Source: Phenylobacterium montanum (GTDB lineage: Bacteria; Pseudomonadota; Alphaproteobacteria; Caulobacterales; Caulobacteraceae). From it: a DNA stretch of 64,000 nt. Below the pieces are notes generated by a model that did no database searches, was not told where the DNA came from, and saw only the letters and a list, made by a program, of their open reading frames with translations. Where the stretch lies: the NCBI RefSeq assembly GCF_018135625.1, contig NZ_CP073078.1:1533501-1597500 (forward strand). The letters are read 5' to 3'. The stretch's first letter is position 1, and each line of letters starts with the position of its first letter. The position numbers and the translations under genes were made by a program. This document shows positions 7,324 through 16,203 of this stretch, piece after piece.

Positions 7324-8982
7324 TCACCCCAGGCCCGCCAGATACTGATGGATCTGCGCGACTACGGCCGCGCCCTCGCCGACCGCTGCGGCCACCCGCT
7401 TGACCGAGCCTGCTCGGACGTCGCCGATAGCGAAGACTCCCGACAGGTTTGTCTGCAGGGACAGCGAGGGCTGTTCGCCGGCGCCCGTGATCACGAAGCC
7501 CTTCTCATCCAAAGTCACGCAGCCCTTCAGCCAGTCGGCGTTCGGGTCTGCGCCCACGAACAGGAATAGGTGGCGCAGCGGGACGGTTTGCAAGACGCCG
7601 GACGCACGATCACGGAAGGTCGCGCTGCTGAGGCCGAGGCTGTGGTCGCCCTCCAGAGCGGCGACCTCCGTCCCGGCATGCAGCTCGACATTCGGCAGCG
7701 CTGCAATACGGTCGATCAGATATTGGGACATTGAGGCCTCGAGCCCCTCGCCGCGGATGACCAGGTGAAGCTTCCTGACCCGGGGCGCCAGGAACACTAC
7801 CGCCTGACCGGCGGAGTTGCCCCCGCCGACCAGGACGACCTCCGCATCTTCGCATTGGCGCGCCTCAACCGGCGAGGCCCAGTAGGAAACGCCCGCGCCC
7901 TCGAACGCCGACAGGTTGGCGATGTCGGGCCGCCGATAGCGGGCGCCGGACGCCACCACGACGGTGCGGACCTGAACCACCTCGTCGTCGCCAAGCTCCA
8001 ACCGCAGCAGATGCCCGCCATGAATCTGGCGATGTTCGCAGTCCAGCCGCGTGACCTCGAGCGGCAGGGCCAGTTCGGCGCCAAACTTCAGCGCCTGATT
8101 GTAGGCCCGCCCCGCCAGAGCCTGCCCCGAGATGCCGGTCGGGAAGCCGAGATAGTTCTCGATCCGCGCCGAGGCGCCCGCTTGGCCGCCGATCGCGCGC
8201 TGGTCCAGCACCACGACGGAGAGCCCTTCCGAAGCCGCATAGACTGCGGTCGCCAGTCCCGCCGGCCCCGCGCCCACCACGGCCACGTCATAGACCCTGG
8301 CCGGATCCAGCTGAGGCGTCATGCCCAGGCCGATCGCCGCCTCGGCGTCGCTGGGCCGCTTCAGCACAGTTCCATCGGGACAGACCAGCAGCGGCAGGTC
8401 GTCGGGACCGATGCCGAGCCGCTGAATCAGGGCCTGACCCTCGGCGTCATGGACGGCGTCGAGAATGGTGTTCGGATTGCCGTTGCGGGTCAGAAAGCCC
8501 TGCAGACGGGTCAGGTTCCGCTCACCGGGCCGGCCGATCAGCACCGATCCCGACGCATCGCCCTCGATCAGGGCGACACGCCGCAGGATCAGCGCGCGCA
8601 TGACGATCTCGCCGATCTCGGCCGAACCGATCACCAGGGCGCGCAGATGCGCCGTGTCGAATGGCAAGGCGACGCATCCGTTCGCCCCGGCCTTGGCCGC
8701 CGCGAGAGACGAGCGTCCAGCCAACTGACTGACCTCCCCGGTAAAATGCCCAGGCCTGTGGATCGTGACCGGCTGTTCCCGGCCCAGCCCGTCCCGGCGC
8801 ACCACGGCGACAGAGCCCTCCAGGATCAGCCATACGGGCGAGTGTTGTTCGCCCACCTCGAACAGCTGCTCACCCGGCGCGAAGGTGCGGGCCTCGGCGC
8901 TGGCGAAGCGCTTCGCCGCCTCGACCTGTGCGGGTTCGAGCACGGGGAACATCTGATGACGCCGGGTGTCGATCAGGCTCAT
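7324..8982 (-). CDS. cNMP-binding / thioredoxin-like / thioredoxin-reductase-like flavoprotein
   Basis: The 552-residue fusion has three parts. Residues ~10-130 form a cyclic-nucleotide-binding (Crp-type) domain. Residues ~140-215 form a thioredoxin-like module without a CxxC. Residues ~225-552 form an FAD/NAD(P)H reductase of the TrxB family, with GAGPAGLATA for FAD and VGGGNSAGQA for NAD(P)H. The TrxB redox CxxC is missing: the equivalent region reads SPVEARQCEDAEVV with a single Cys, so it cannot reduce thioredoxin in the standard way. The C-terminal FAIGDVRAG FAD motif is intact. I chose ATG 8982 over a TTG at 8997. It is followed by the Zn-UBP gene in one operon. Confidence 0.85.
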   Translation of the reverse strand: MSLIDTRRHQMFPVLEPAQVEAAKRFASAEARTFAPGEQLFEVGEQHSPVWLILEGSVAVVRRDGLGREQPVTIHRPGHFTGEVSQLAGRSSLAAAKAGANGCVALPFDTAHLRALVIGSAEIGEIVMRALILRRVALIEGDASGSVLIGRPGERNLTRLQGFLTRNGNPNTILDAVHDAEGQALIQRLGIGPDDLPLLVCPDGTVLKRPSDAEAAIGLGMTPQLDPARVYDVAVVGAGPAGLATAVYAASEGLSVVVLDQRAIGGQAGASARIENYLGFPTGISGQALAGRAYNQALKFGAELALPLEVTRLDCEHRQIHGGHLLRLELGDDEVVQVRTVVVASGARYRRPDIANLSAFEGAGVSYWASPVEARQCEDAEVVLVGGGNSAGQAVVFLAPRVRKLHLVIRGEGLEASMSQYLIDRIAALPNVELHAGTEVAALEGDHSLGLSSATFRDRASGVLQTVPLRHLFLFVGADPNADWLKGCVTLDEKGFVITGAGEQPSLSLQTNLSGVFAIGDVRAGSVKRVAAAVGEGAAVVAQIHQYLAGLG

Positions 8983-9270
8983 TTCAGATCTCGACAAACA
9001 AGAACGTCGCGGGTCGCAAAGTCCGCCTTTTTATCCGGCCGAGGGGACGCTGTGGCAACCGCGCGACCAAGACCGCGCCAGTCCCGTTATCGACCGGATG
9101 TCTGGTTTCAGGAATTGGCGTTGCCGTGATCGAGGGCTCTCTGCAGGACTGCTATTGTTGAGGGCCCGGCTCCTGCGACGACCAGCCCAGTCGCAGCGAT
9201 CGCAATCTTGACCCGATCGCCCTGTTCCGATGCATTCAGCCTCACAGCGTAGCTTCGGGTGAGGGCGAGC

Positions 9271-10572
9271 ATGACCGAAACAGAGGCTGGCCCGCCGCCG
9301 AAGGCGATGCGGTGGGTGATCCTCGCCGCGTCGCTGGGCTGCAGTATCGAGTTCTATGACTTCATTATCTTCGCCTTCTTCGCCGTTCAGATCGGCCAGA
9401 GCTTCTTCCCCTCGAACGACCGTTACGCCAGCCTCATGGGGGCGTTGGCGACCTTCGCCGCAGGGTTCCTCAGCCGCCCGCTCGGCGCCTATGTGCTGGG
9501 CGGCTATGCCGACCGGGCGGGTCGCAGGCCCGCCATGCTGCTCAGCATGGTGCTCATGGGGCTGGCCATTGCCGCCCTGGCCCTAACCCCGTCCTATAGC
9601 GTCATCGGCCTGGCCGCGCCGATCGTCGCGGTAGCGGCGCGATTGGTCCAGGGCTTTGCGCTGGGCGGCGAAATCGGCTCCTCGACCGTCTACATGGTCG
9701 AGGCTGGCGGATCTGGGCGGCGGGGCTGGAACGCCGGCATGCAAGGGGCCGCTCAATATGCGGCCGCCGCCCTCGGGGCGCTGGTCGGGGTTGGGCTAAG
9801 CTCGGCGCTCAGCGAGGTCCAGCTCGCCACGTTCGGCTGGCGTATCGCCCTACTCCTCGGCGCCACGGTGGTTCCCTTCGCGCTCGTGATCCGCCGCGCC
9901 CTGCCCGAGACCATGGGACGCCCCGAGCCTGCACGCCCCCGTCGGGCGGTCGCCGGCCCCAACTTCACCCAGGTGGTCTGGCTGGGCGGTCTGATCATGG
10001 CCAGTAGCACGATCGGCGCCTACATCTTCGCCTACACCGCCACCTTCGGCGAAACCCAGCTCCACCTCTCGACCCGGGCCTCAATGGAGGGCCAGACCGC
10101 CGCCAGCGCAGTCGGCGTCGTCGCCTCCCTCGCCGGCGGCTGGCTGTGCGACCGCTGGGGCCGGCGCGCCCTGATGATCTGGCCCCAGCTCGCCTTCGCC
10201 CTGCTGACGGTCCCCTGTTTCGCCTGGCTGTTGGCGTATCGGACCGTCGCGAGCCTTGTCTCGACCAACCTGCTGCTTGGTGGGCTATCTGCCATCACCG
10301 CGAGCGCGCTCTACGCCGCGGTGATCGAGAGCCTTGCGCCGCTACAACGCAGTCGCGCCTTCGCCCTGATCTATGCTGTGCCGATCGCCGTTTTCGGCGG
10401 CACGACCCAGCTGTTTGTGACCTGGCTGATGAGGGTCACCGGCACGCCCATGTCGCTGGCCTGGTTCCTGACTGCGGTCAACCTGGTCGGCCTGGCCGCC
10501 ATGATGCTCCTCCCCGAGAGCGCGCCGGGGCGGTGGGCGCCGATGAAGACCTCCGAGGTCTCCCAAGCCTGA
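9271..10572 (+). CDS. MFS transporter, metabolite:H+ symporter (MHS) family
   Basis: The 433 residues form about twelve transmembrane helices. The MHS signatures EFYDFIIFAFFA in TM1 and GGYADRAGRRPAML in the loop after TM2 are present, as in ProP/KgtP/ShiA-like carboxylate or betaine symporters. It is predicted to sit in the inner membrane and drive uptake with protons. The ATG at 9271 is more likely than an in-frame GTG at 9259. It is divergent from the flavoprotein gene and convergent with the large AAA regulator, 8 bp from its stop. Substrate is unknown; organic acids and osmolytes are the common choices. Confidence 0.85.
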   Translation: MTETEAGPPPKAMRWVILAASLGCSIEFYDFIIFAFFAVQIGQSFFPSNDRYASLMGALATFAAGFLSRPLGAYVLGGYADRAGRRPAMLLSMVLMGLAIAALALTPSYSVIGLAAPIVAVAARLVQGFALGGEIGSSTVYMVEAGGSGRRGWNAGMQGAAQYAAAALGALVGVGLSSALSEVQLATFGWRIALLLGATVVPFALVIRRALPETMGRPEPARPRRAVAGPNFTQVVWLGGLIMASSTIGAYIFAYTATFGETQLHLSTRASMEGQTAASAVGVVASLAGGWLCDRWGRRALMIWPQLAFALLTVPCFAWLLAYRTVASLVSTNLLLGGLSAITASALYAAVIESLAPLQRSRAFALIYAVPIAVFGGTTQLFVTWLMRVTGTPMSLAWFLTAVNLVGLAAMMLLPESAPGRWAPMKTSEVSQA

Positions 10573-10580
10573 TCTCGGCT

Positions 10581-13500
10581 TCAGGGGCGATAGTTTGATG
10601 CAGCGACGGCCGCTGGCCGCGCGCCCGATGACAGACCGTTGAGCAAGGTTTTCGCCGTCTGGAGGTCGGGCGTTGCAAAGCCCTCGGCGAACCAGGCATG
10701 GACGGGCGCGAGCAGGTCGGCAGCTTCAGTCGGGCGGCCCTCATCGCAGCGCAATTGTGCGAGGCTCGTGGCGGCGCGCAATTCCCAGAGCCTGGCGCCC
10801 TGCCCCTGTGCGATGGCGACAGCCTCGCGATAGTGCGCTTCTGCAGCCTCGGAACGCTCCTGTCGCAGCAGCAACTGGCCCTTGCGCCGGGCCAGCTCGG
10901 CGGCGAACCAGCGCTCGCCGGTCCGCGTAGTGATCGCGATCGCATCGTCCAACAGGGCCGCGGCCTCTTCGACCTGTCCGGCGACCTCATGGCCGGCGGC
11001 CTGGAGAGCGATGAAATGCGGCAGCCACATCACTGCCCCGGTCGCCCGGTAAGCGGCCACCCCACCGCGAAGTAGCGCCACCCCGTCCGCCACATCGCCA
11101 CTCTGAACCTGTGTGTAGCCGCGATAGATGGCCGCCCAGGCCTTGTAGAACGGTAAACCCTGTTCCGCCGCGACAACCGCCAGCTCGTTCGCATACCGGT
11201 CGAGAGTCAGGTGGTCCCCCGCAAGCGAAGCCTGCAGGGCGCCGATCGCCAGAGCCACGGCCAGAGACGTAGGATGGGCCAGCCTGCGCGCGTCAGCGAT
11301 GGCGGCGATGCTCCGCGCGCTGGCCTGGTCCGGAAAACCGAGACAGAACAGCGCGAGCCCCAGGAAGGCCTGCGTCATCAGGGGGTGAGAGCCCGTCTGA
11401 TGGACCAGCGCGGCATGGGCCTCCGGGTCATACACAACAAGCAGTTCTTCCAGATGCGGCCGCGAACCCGCAAAGTCGCCCGCCAGCAAGAGGCTTTGCC
11501 CGGCCGCACTGCGCCCCAGCACAAGCCCGGCGGAGTCGCCGCGCTCTCGGCTCAGGCTCAGCAAATGCTCGCCGACGCGCAGCGCCTGATCGAGTTCACC
11601 GCAATACACGTGGAACATCGAACGCCCATAGGGCGCTTGACGGAACTCCAGGGGGGACCCCAGCTGCTCCCAAAGCTCCATTGTGCGGGCATAGGCAAGG
11701 CCGGTTTCCGGCGCCGCTTGGCCTTTGACGAACCGCAGCAACGCACCCAGAGCGCTGCAAGATTCCAACTCCTGGCGCAGGCGTTCGGGGCTTTCCGGCG
11801 TCAGCGCCAACTGCTCCAGCGCCTTTTGGAACTGCGCGGCCGCCTCCGCCAGCGCTGAACGCGCGGCGGACCGTTGGCCGGCGCTCACCCAGGCCGCCAC
11901 GGACTTTTCGATCAGCCCGGCCTCGGCATAGTGATGCCCGAGCAGTTCGGGCTGGGTCTCCAGCAAACCGGGCGATTGCGCCTCGAGGGCCTCGGCGATC
12001 GCGGCGTGCAGCTGTCGCCGAACGCCCCGCACCAGGCTGCTGTAAGCCACGTCCTGCACCAGCGCATGTTTGAAGCTGTAGACCGCGTCCGGCGGAACAC
12101 CGCGTTGAAATACGAGTTCGGATGCGACCAGCCGGGCCAGCGTGCTCTGCAGCTGGTCCTCGGACAGACCGGAAACCGCGCGCAGCAGCATATAGTTGAA
12201 TTCGCGCCCGATCGCCGCGCCAGCCTGCGCGAGCCGTACCGCAGCCGCACGATCAAGCCGGGCCAGTAGCGAGGAGTAGAGGCTGGTCGGGATCGCGAAC
12301 GAAGGTGTCGCGCCGTCGGCTGCGAAGCGGTCCATCTCCGCCAGCTGCTGGCCGTTCTCGAGCACGCTCTTGGTCAGTTCCTCGACGAACAGCGGCACCC
12401 CGTCGGTGCGGTCCGCGATCTGCTCCAGCACGGCGTCCGGTAACGCCTTGCCGGCGACCTGGGCCACCAAGGATTTGCGGTCGCGCCGATCCAGGCGGCT
12501 GAGCGCCAGCGTCGTCACATGCGCCAGGCCTGTCCAGGGCGGCTTGAACTCAGGGCGAAACGTCAAGATCAGCAGCACCGGCAGGCTGCGGACGCGCTCG
12601 ATCGCAAGATCGAGGAGCTCCCGCGACGTCGCATCGACCCAATGCGCATCTTCGAAAATCACCATGACAGGCCGTTGACGCGCCAGCCCTTCGAGCCGCC
12701 GGATCAGGGCTGCCAGCGTCCGCTCTTTCTTCCGCGCTGCGCTCAGGCGCGCTAAGACTTCGGGCTCCGGAGCCGGCAGGTTCAGAAGGTCGGCGAGCAG
12801 CGCCACGTCCTCGTCCGGCGAGGCGGAGCCGCCCAGCAACGCCGCGAGCTTCCCCAGCCGCGCCGCTGTCGGATCGTCCCCCGCAAACCCGGATTCGCGC
12901 TCGAGCTCGCCGATAAAGGGGAAAAGTGCGCTGTCTTGGCGATGGGGCGAACAATAGTAGTGCTGCCAGAAGTGGGGATCCCCCGGCAGGCGGCGCTCCA
13001 GTTCTGCGGCTAGGCGCGACTTGCCAAGTCCAGGTTCGCCGGAGATCAGCACGACCTGCCCCTCGCCGGCCACGGCGCGCTCCCAACGCCGCAACAGCAG
13101 GGCTATCTCTTCGTCGCGACCGACCATCTGCGTCAGCGACGTCCCCCGCAAGGCCTCGAACCGGCTGGCGACCAGGCCCTCCCCCAGCACCTGCCAAATG
13201 CGGACGGGTTCGACGGGACCGGTCGTGGTGACCTGGTCGACTTCGCGGCAGTCGAACAGATCGCCGATCAGACCGCGTGTCGCCGAGTCAACGGCCACGA
13301 CCCCGAGGTCCGTCGATAGCCGCAGCTGAACCGCGAGGTTCGGCGCGTCACCGACAATCTCGCGGTCTTGCGATACACCGATTGCGCCGATCTCCCCGAT
13401 GATCGCCATGCCGGTGGCGATACCGGTTCGGCAACCCAGCTTGGCTCCACCGACGGGCCCAAGGGTCCCGGCCGCGGCGCGCAGCTCAAGCGCCGCGCGA

Positions 13501-14114
13501 ACCGCCTGCTCGGCGTCATGCTCGTGCGCCGACGGATAGCCGAACAGGACCAACACTGTGTTCCCGAGCTGGCTGACGACCCACGCATCGTGGCGGTTAG
13601 CTGTCTCCGCTACGCACTTCTGAAAAGCCGCGTTGGCTTCCTGCAGGTCTTCGAGATTGGGTTCGCCGAGCTGGCCGGGTACGCAGGTCAGCTCGCACGA
13701 CATCGCGGTGATCCGGCGACGTTCGGCGAACCGATGCTGACCGGGCGCAATTTCGAGGCTCGCGCGCCCAGGAGGCGACGCCACGGCAAAGGCTTCCTCG
13801 ACGTGCTCCCCGACGGGTCCAACGAAGCGATAGCCGCGGCCCGGCATAGTCTCGATCCAACGCTCGCCGCCGGGGGCCCCCGCCAGGATCCGGCGCAAAG
13901 CCGCTATCTGAACCGTGAGGTTGCTGTCTTCGACGATCTGGCCCGGCCACGCGGCCGCGATCAACGCATCTTTCGAAACCAGCGCCCCGGGCCGTTCCAC
14001 CAGCGCCTGCAACAGGGCGACCGCCCGCCGGCCGAGCGCCACGGGCTTGTCGCCGCGGAACAGCATCCCGTCCCGCTTATCCAGACGAAATGGCCCGAGC
14101 GCCCGACTACTCAT
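10581..14114 (-). CDS. Winged-helix / degenerate class III cyclase / AAA ATPase / TPR regulator
   Basis: This 1177-residue protein combines an OmpR/CadC-type winged helix (~1-100, ending PGRGYRFVGP), a class III nucleotide-cyclase-like domain (~132-290), an AAA/STAND ATPase (~330-640; Walker A GEPGLGKS at 359-366, Walker B VMVIFEDAHW) and a long TPR-type helical C-terminus. Such proteins are cytoplasmic signal-integrating regulators. The cyclase metal ligands appear lost: the usual D in FCDL is E141 (SCEL), and the D of the GDG segment is N185 (LGNTVLVLFG). The domain is therefore probably a sensor or scaffold rather than an enzyme. It is divergent from the peroxiredoxin gene, with 11-bp repeats in the shared promoter. 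Confidence 0.85.
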   Translation of the reverse strand: MSSRALGPFRLDKRDGMLFRGDKPVALGRRAVALLQALVERPGALVSKDALIAAAWPGQIVEDSNLTVQIAALRRILAGAPGGERWIETMPGRGYRFVGPVGEHVEEAFAVASPPGRASLEIAPGQHRFAERRRITAMSCELTCVPGQLGEPNLEDLQEANAAFQKCVAETANRHDAWVVSQLGNTVLVLFGYPSAHEHDAEQAVRAALELRAAAGTLGPVGGAKLGCRTGIATGMAIIGEIGAIGVSQDREIVGDAPNLAVQLRLSTDLGVVAVDSATRGLIGDLFDCREVDQVTTTGPVEPVRIWQVLGEGLVASRFEALRGTSLTQMVGRDEEIALLLRRWERAVAGEGQVVLISGEPGLGKSRLAAELERRLPGDPHFWQHYYCSPHRQDSALFPFIGELERESGFAGDDPTAARLGKLAALLGGSASPDEDVALLADLLNLPAPEPEVLARLSAARKKERTLAALIRRLEGLARQRPVMVIFEDAHWVDATSRELLDLAIERVRSLPVLLILTFRPEFKPPWTGLAHVTTLALSRLDRRDRKSLVAQVAGKALPDAVLEQIADRTDGVPLFVEELTKSVLENGQQLAEMDRFAADGATPSFAIPTSLYSSLLARLDRAAAVRLAQAGAAIGREFNYMLLRAVSGLSEDQLQSTLARLVASELVFQRGVPPDAVYSFKHALVQDVAYSSLVRGVRRQLHAAIAEALEAQSPGLLETQPELLGHHYAEAGLIEKSVAAWVSAGQRSAARSALAEAAAQFQKALEQLALTPESPERLRQELESCSALGALLRFVKGQAAPETGLAYARTMELWEQLGSPLEFRQAPYGRSMFHVYCGELDQALRVGEHLLSLSRERGDSAGLVLGRSAAGQSLLLAGDFAGSRPHLEELLVVYDPEAHAALVHQTGSHPLMTQAFLGLALFCLGFPDQASARSIAAIADARRLAHPTSLAVALAIGALQASLAGDHLTLDRYANELAVVAAEQGLPFYKAWAAIYRGYTQVQSGDVADGVALLRGGVAAYRATGAVMWLPHFIALQAAGHEVAGQVEEAAALLDDAIAITTRTGERWFAAELARRKGQLLLRQERSEAAEAHYREAVAIAQGQGARLWELRAATSLAQLRCDEGRPTEAADLLAPVHAWFAEGFATPDLQTAKTLLNGLSSGARPAAVAASNYRP

Positions 14115-14134
14115 GGTCGCAGGTGTAGCCGCTT

Positions 14135-14160
14135 CGGAAATTTTTCGGAACCTTTTCCGG
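14135..14160. promoter_or_regulatory. 11-bp direct repeats in the divergent promoter, putative winged-helix binding site
   Basis: CGGAAATTTTT (14135-14145) and CGGAACCTTTT (14146-14156) are direct repeats with an 11-bp period, followed by CCGG, which also gives an inverted TTTTCCG. An 11-bp period is typical of OmpR-type winged-helix binding, and the adjacent regulator has that domain, so autoregulation and control of the peroxiredoxin are plausible. Confidence 0.45.
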
Positions 14161-14264
14161 GCTGGCTAAGGACACGCAATTGCTGAGAGCCCAGCATGTG
14201 GGCGTCACAACAAGCGCGCCTGACCATCGACAATCTTGGCGCGGCAGCAAACCGGAGCCGTTCA

Positions 14265-14927
14265 ATGTCCTTGCGCATCAATTCCGAAGCCCCAAACTTC
14301 ACCGCCAACACCACTCAGGGCGTGATCGATTTCCACGAATGGATCGGCGGCAGCTGGGCCATCCTGTTCTCGCACCCTAAGGACTTCACCCCGGTCTGCA
14401 CCACCGAACTAGGCTACATGGCCGGGCTGAAGCCGGAGTTCGACAAGCGCAACACCAAAATCGTCGGCCTGAGCGTCGATCCGGTAGACAACCATTCCCG
14501 CTGGGCGATGGACATCGAGGAGACCCAGGGCCATGCGGTCAACTATCCGATGATCGGCGATCCTGAACTGAGGGTGGCGATGCTTTACGACATGCTGCCT
14601 GAGGACGCCGGAACCACCTCAGAGGGTCGCACCGCCGCCGACAACGCCACCGTGCGCTCGGTGTTCGTCATCGGGCCGGACAAGAAGATCAAGGCGATGC
14701 TGACCTATCCGATGAGCACCGGTCGCAATTTCGACGAGGTCCTGCGCCTGCTCGACTCGTGCCAGTTGACGGCGAAGCACACGGTGGCGACGCCAGTGAA
14801 TTGGCGCCCGGGCCAGGACGTCATCATCCCGCCCTCAGTCTCCGACGACCAGGCCAGGCAGAAGTTCCCTGGTGGGTGGAAAACCGTGAAGCCCTATCTT
14901 CGGGTGGTCGCCCAGCCTCAAAGCTGA
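14265..14927 (+). CDS. 1-Cys peroxiredoxin (Prx6-type)
   Basis: The 220-residue protein has the peroxidatic Cys45 in FTPVCTTELG and the long C-terminal domain of the Prx6 subfamily (length ~220, against ~190 for 2-Cys types). It reduces hydrogen and organic peroxides in the cytoplasm, using an external thiol to recycle. ATG 14265 starts the domain (MSLRINSEAPNF); upstream in-frame sequence is promoter. It is divergent from the large AAA regulator and precedes the metallo-beta-lactamase/rhodanese gene, giving a small thiol and peroxide group. No second resolving Cys is placed as in 2-Cys enzymes. Confidence 0.93.
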   Translation: MSLRINSEAPNFTANTTQGVIDFHEWIGGSWAILFSHPKDFTPVCTTELGYMAGLKPEFDKRNTKIVGLSVDPVDNHSRWAMDIEETQGHAVNYPMIGDPELRVAMLYDMLPEDAGTTSEGRTAADNATVRSVFVIGPDKKIKAMLTYPMSTGRNFDEVLRLLDSCQLTAKHTVATPVNWRPGQDVIIPPSVSDDQARQKFPGGWKTVKPYLRVVAQPQS

Positions 14928-14947
14928 TGACGGCGGGGCGTCGCTGA

Positions 14948-14985
14948 GGCGCCGCGCCCACGCCCCCGGGGCCTGGGCAGGCGCC
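14948..14985 (+). terminator. Imperfect GC-rich hairpin after the peroxiredoxin
   Basis: GGCGCC (14948-14953) pairs with GGCGCC (14980-14985), with an inner GCCCA/TGGGC pair and a CCCC/GGGG core. It lies 20 bp after the stop and lacks a T-run. Confidence 0.3.
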
Positions 14986-15063
14986 GCTCCGGGGCGCTCT
15001 GGCGTCAGAAGCGCCTACACCTTCGCCGAACTGACAGCGACCGTACTCTCGTGGAGAGCAGAC

Positions 15064-16104
15064 ATGGTCTTCGAACAGATCGCCACCGGCGGCTGCCAAT
15101 CCTATCTCATCGGCTGTCCGGAGAGCCGGGCCGCCGTTCTCATCGATCCCGAAGTTCGCCAGATCGATCGCTATCTGGGTTTGGCGGCGCGGGAAGGCTT
15201 GCGTATCCGGTATGTCATCGACACCCACACCCATGCCGATCACTTCTCGGCCGCGCAGCAACTCGCTCGACGGTTGGACGCCCCTGTGGTCACCCACAAA
15301 CTCAGCCCCGCGCCCTATGCCGACCTCAGGCTGGAGGACGGCGAACTCCTGATCGTCGGGGATCTGAAGCTCAAGGCTTTGCACACGCCAGGGCACACGC
15401 GCGACTCGATTTGCCTGCTTGCGGACGACCGCGTCTATACCGGAGACACCCTTTTGATTGGCGCAACCGGCCGAACGGATCTGCCGACTGGCGACCCCGA
15501 GGCCCTTTACGACAGCCTCTTCAACATCGTGCTCAAGCTCGACCCGAAGCTGAAGGTCTATCCTGCGCATGACTACAAGGGCCGCGGCCACTCCACGATC
15601 GCCGACGAAATCGCTGACAATCCGCGTTTGCAAAAACGCGATCGCGCCGAGTTCGTGGACATGATGCGCCACCTCAACCTTTCGGCGCCCACCCATCTCA
15701 CGGAGGCCCTTCGCACCAACATGAGCGGGGGCAAGACGGTGGCTCAGATGCTGGCCGAAGCCGCTGCAACGGTGCCATTTGTGTCGCTGGACGAGTTGGC
15801 CGACAAGGTCGCTTCAGACCGGCTCGATCTGGTGCTGCTGGACATGCGCGAGCGCGACGCCTGGTTGGCGGGCCATATCCCGGGCGCACGTCACCTTCCG
15901 CGCGGTCAGCTTGAGCTGCGCGTCAATGACGAGTTGCCGGATCCGACGGCGCGGATCCTGACGTGCTGTGAATTCGGGAGGATCTCGACCTTGGCCGCCG
16001 CGACCTTGCGGACGCTGGGCTTTCGCAGGGCGGCGGCCCTGGACGGCGGCGTCAAGCTATGGCGCGAACGCGGCTTTCCCCTGACTGTGGGCGACAGCCC
16101 TTGA
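15064..16104 (+). CDS. Metallo-beta-lactamase (persulfide dioxygenase-like) / rhodanese fusion
   Basis: Residues ~1-235 are an MBL-fold hydrolase with the metal motif THTHADHF (H55, H57, D59, H60), plus TPGHT and GDTLLIG. This is the ETHE1/persulfide dioxygenase-like group, which oxidises glutathione persulfide. Residues ~245-346 are a rhodanese domain with the active-site loop CCEFGRIS (catalytic Cys ~302). MBL-rhodanese fusions are associated with sulfide/persulfide handling and are often cytoplasmic. ATG 15064 has GGAG just upstream. It follows the peroxiredoxin by 136 bp. The sulfur role is inferred from the family. Confidence 0.85.
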   Translation: MVFEQIATGGCQSYLIGCPESRAAVLIDPEVRQIDRYLGLAAREGLRIRYVIDTHTHADHFSAAQQLARRLDAPVVTHKLSPAPYADLRLEDGELLIVGDLKLKALHTPGHTRDSICLLADDRVYTGDTLLIGATGRTDLPTGDPEALYDSLFNIVLKLDPKLKVYPAHDYKGRGHSTIADEIADNPRLQKRDRAEFVDMMRHLNLSAPTHLTEALRTNMSGGKTVAQMLAEAAATVPFVSLDELADKVASDRLDLVLLDMRERDAWLAGHIPGARHLPRGQLELRVNDELPDPTARILTCCEFGRISTLAAATLRTLGFRRAAALDGGVKLWRERGFPLTVGDSP

Positions 16105-16137
16105 TCGCCAGCAAACCTCCCATTTTCCCGGTTCTTT

Positions 16138-16203
16138 TGTGACCGCTATGCGGAAACTGCCGCTGCCGTAGACACATCGTCTCGAATGACAGCAATTTGG
16201 CGA
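16138..16203 (+). repeat. 65-bp intergenic element, copy 4
   Basis: It starts TGTGACCGCTATGCGGAAA and ends ATGACAGCAATTTGGCGA, one base longer than the other copies. It fills most of the 99-bp gap between two converging genes. Confidence 0.5.

Noticed and set aside
7324..8997. Complete thioredoxin reductase (trxB) annotation
   Set aside because: The redox CxxC is missing and two extra N-terminal domains are present, so a plain TrxB call would mislead.
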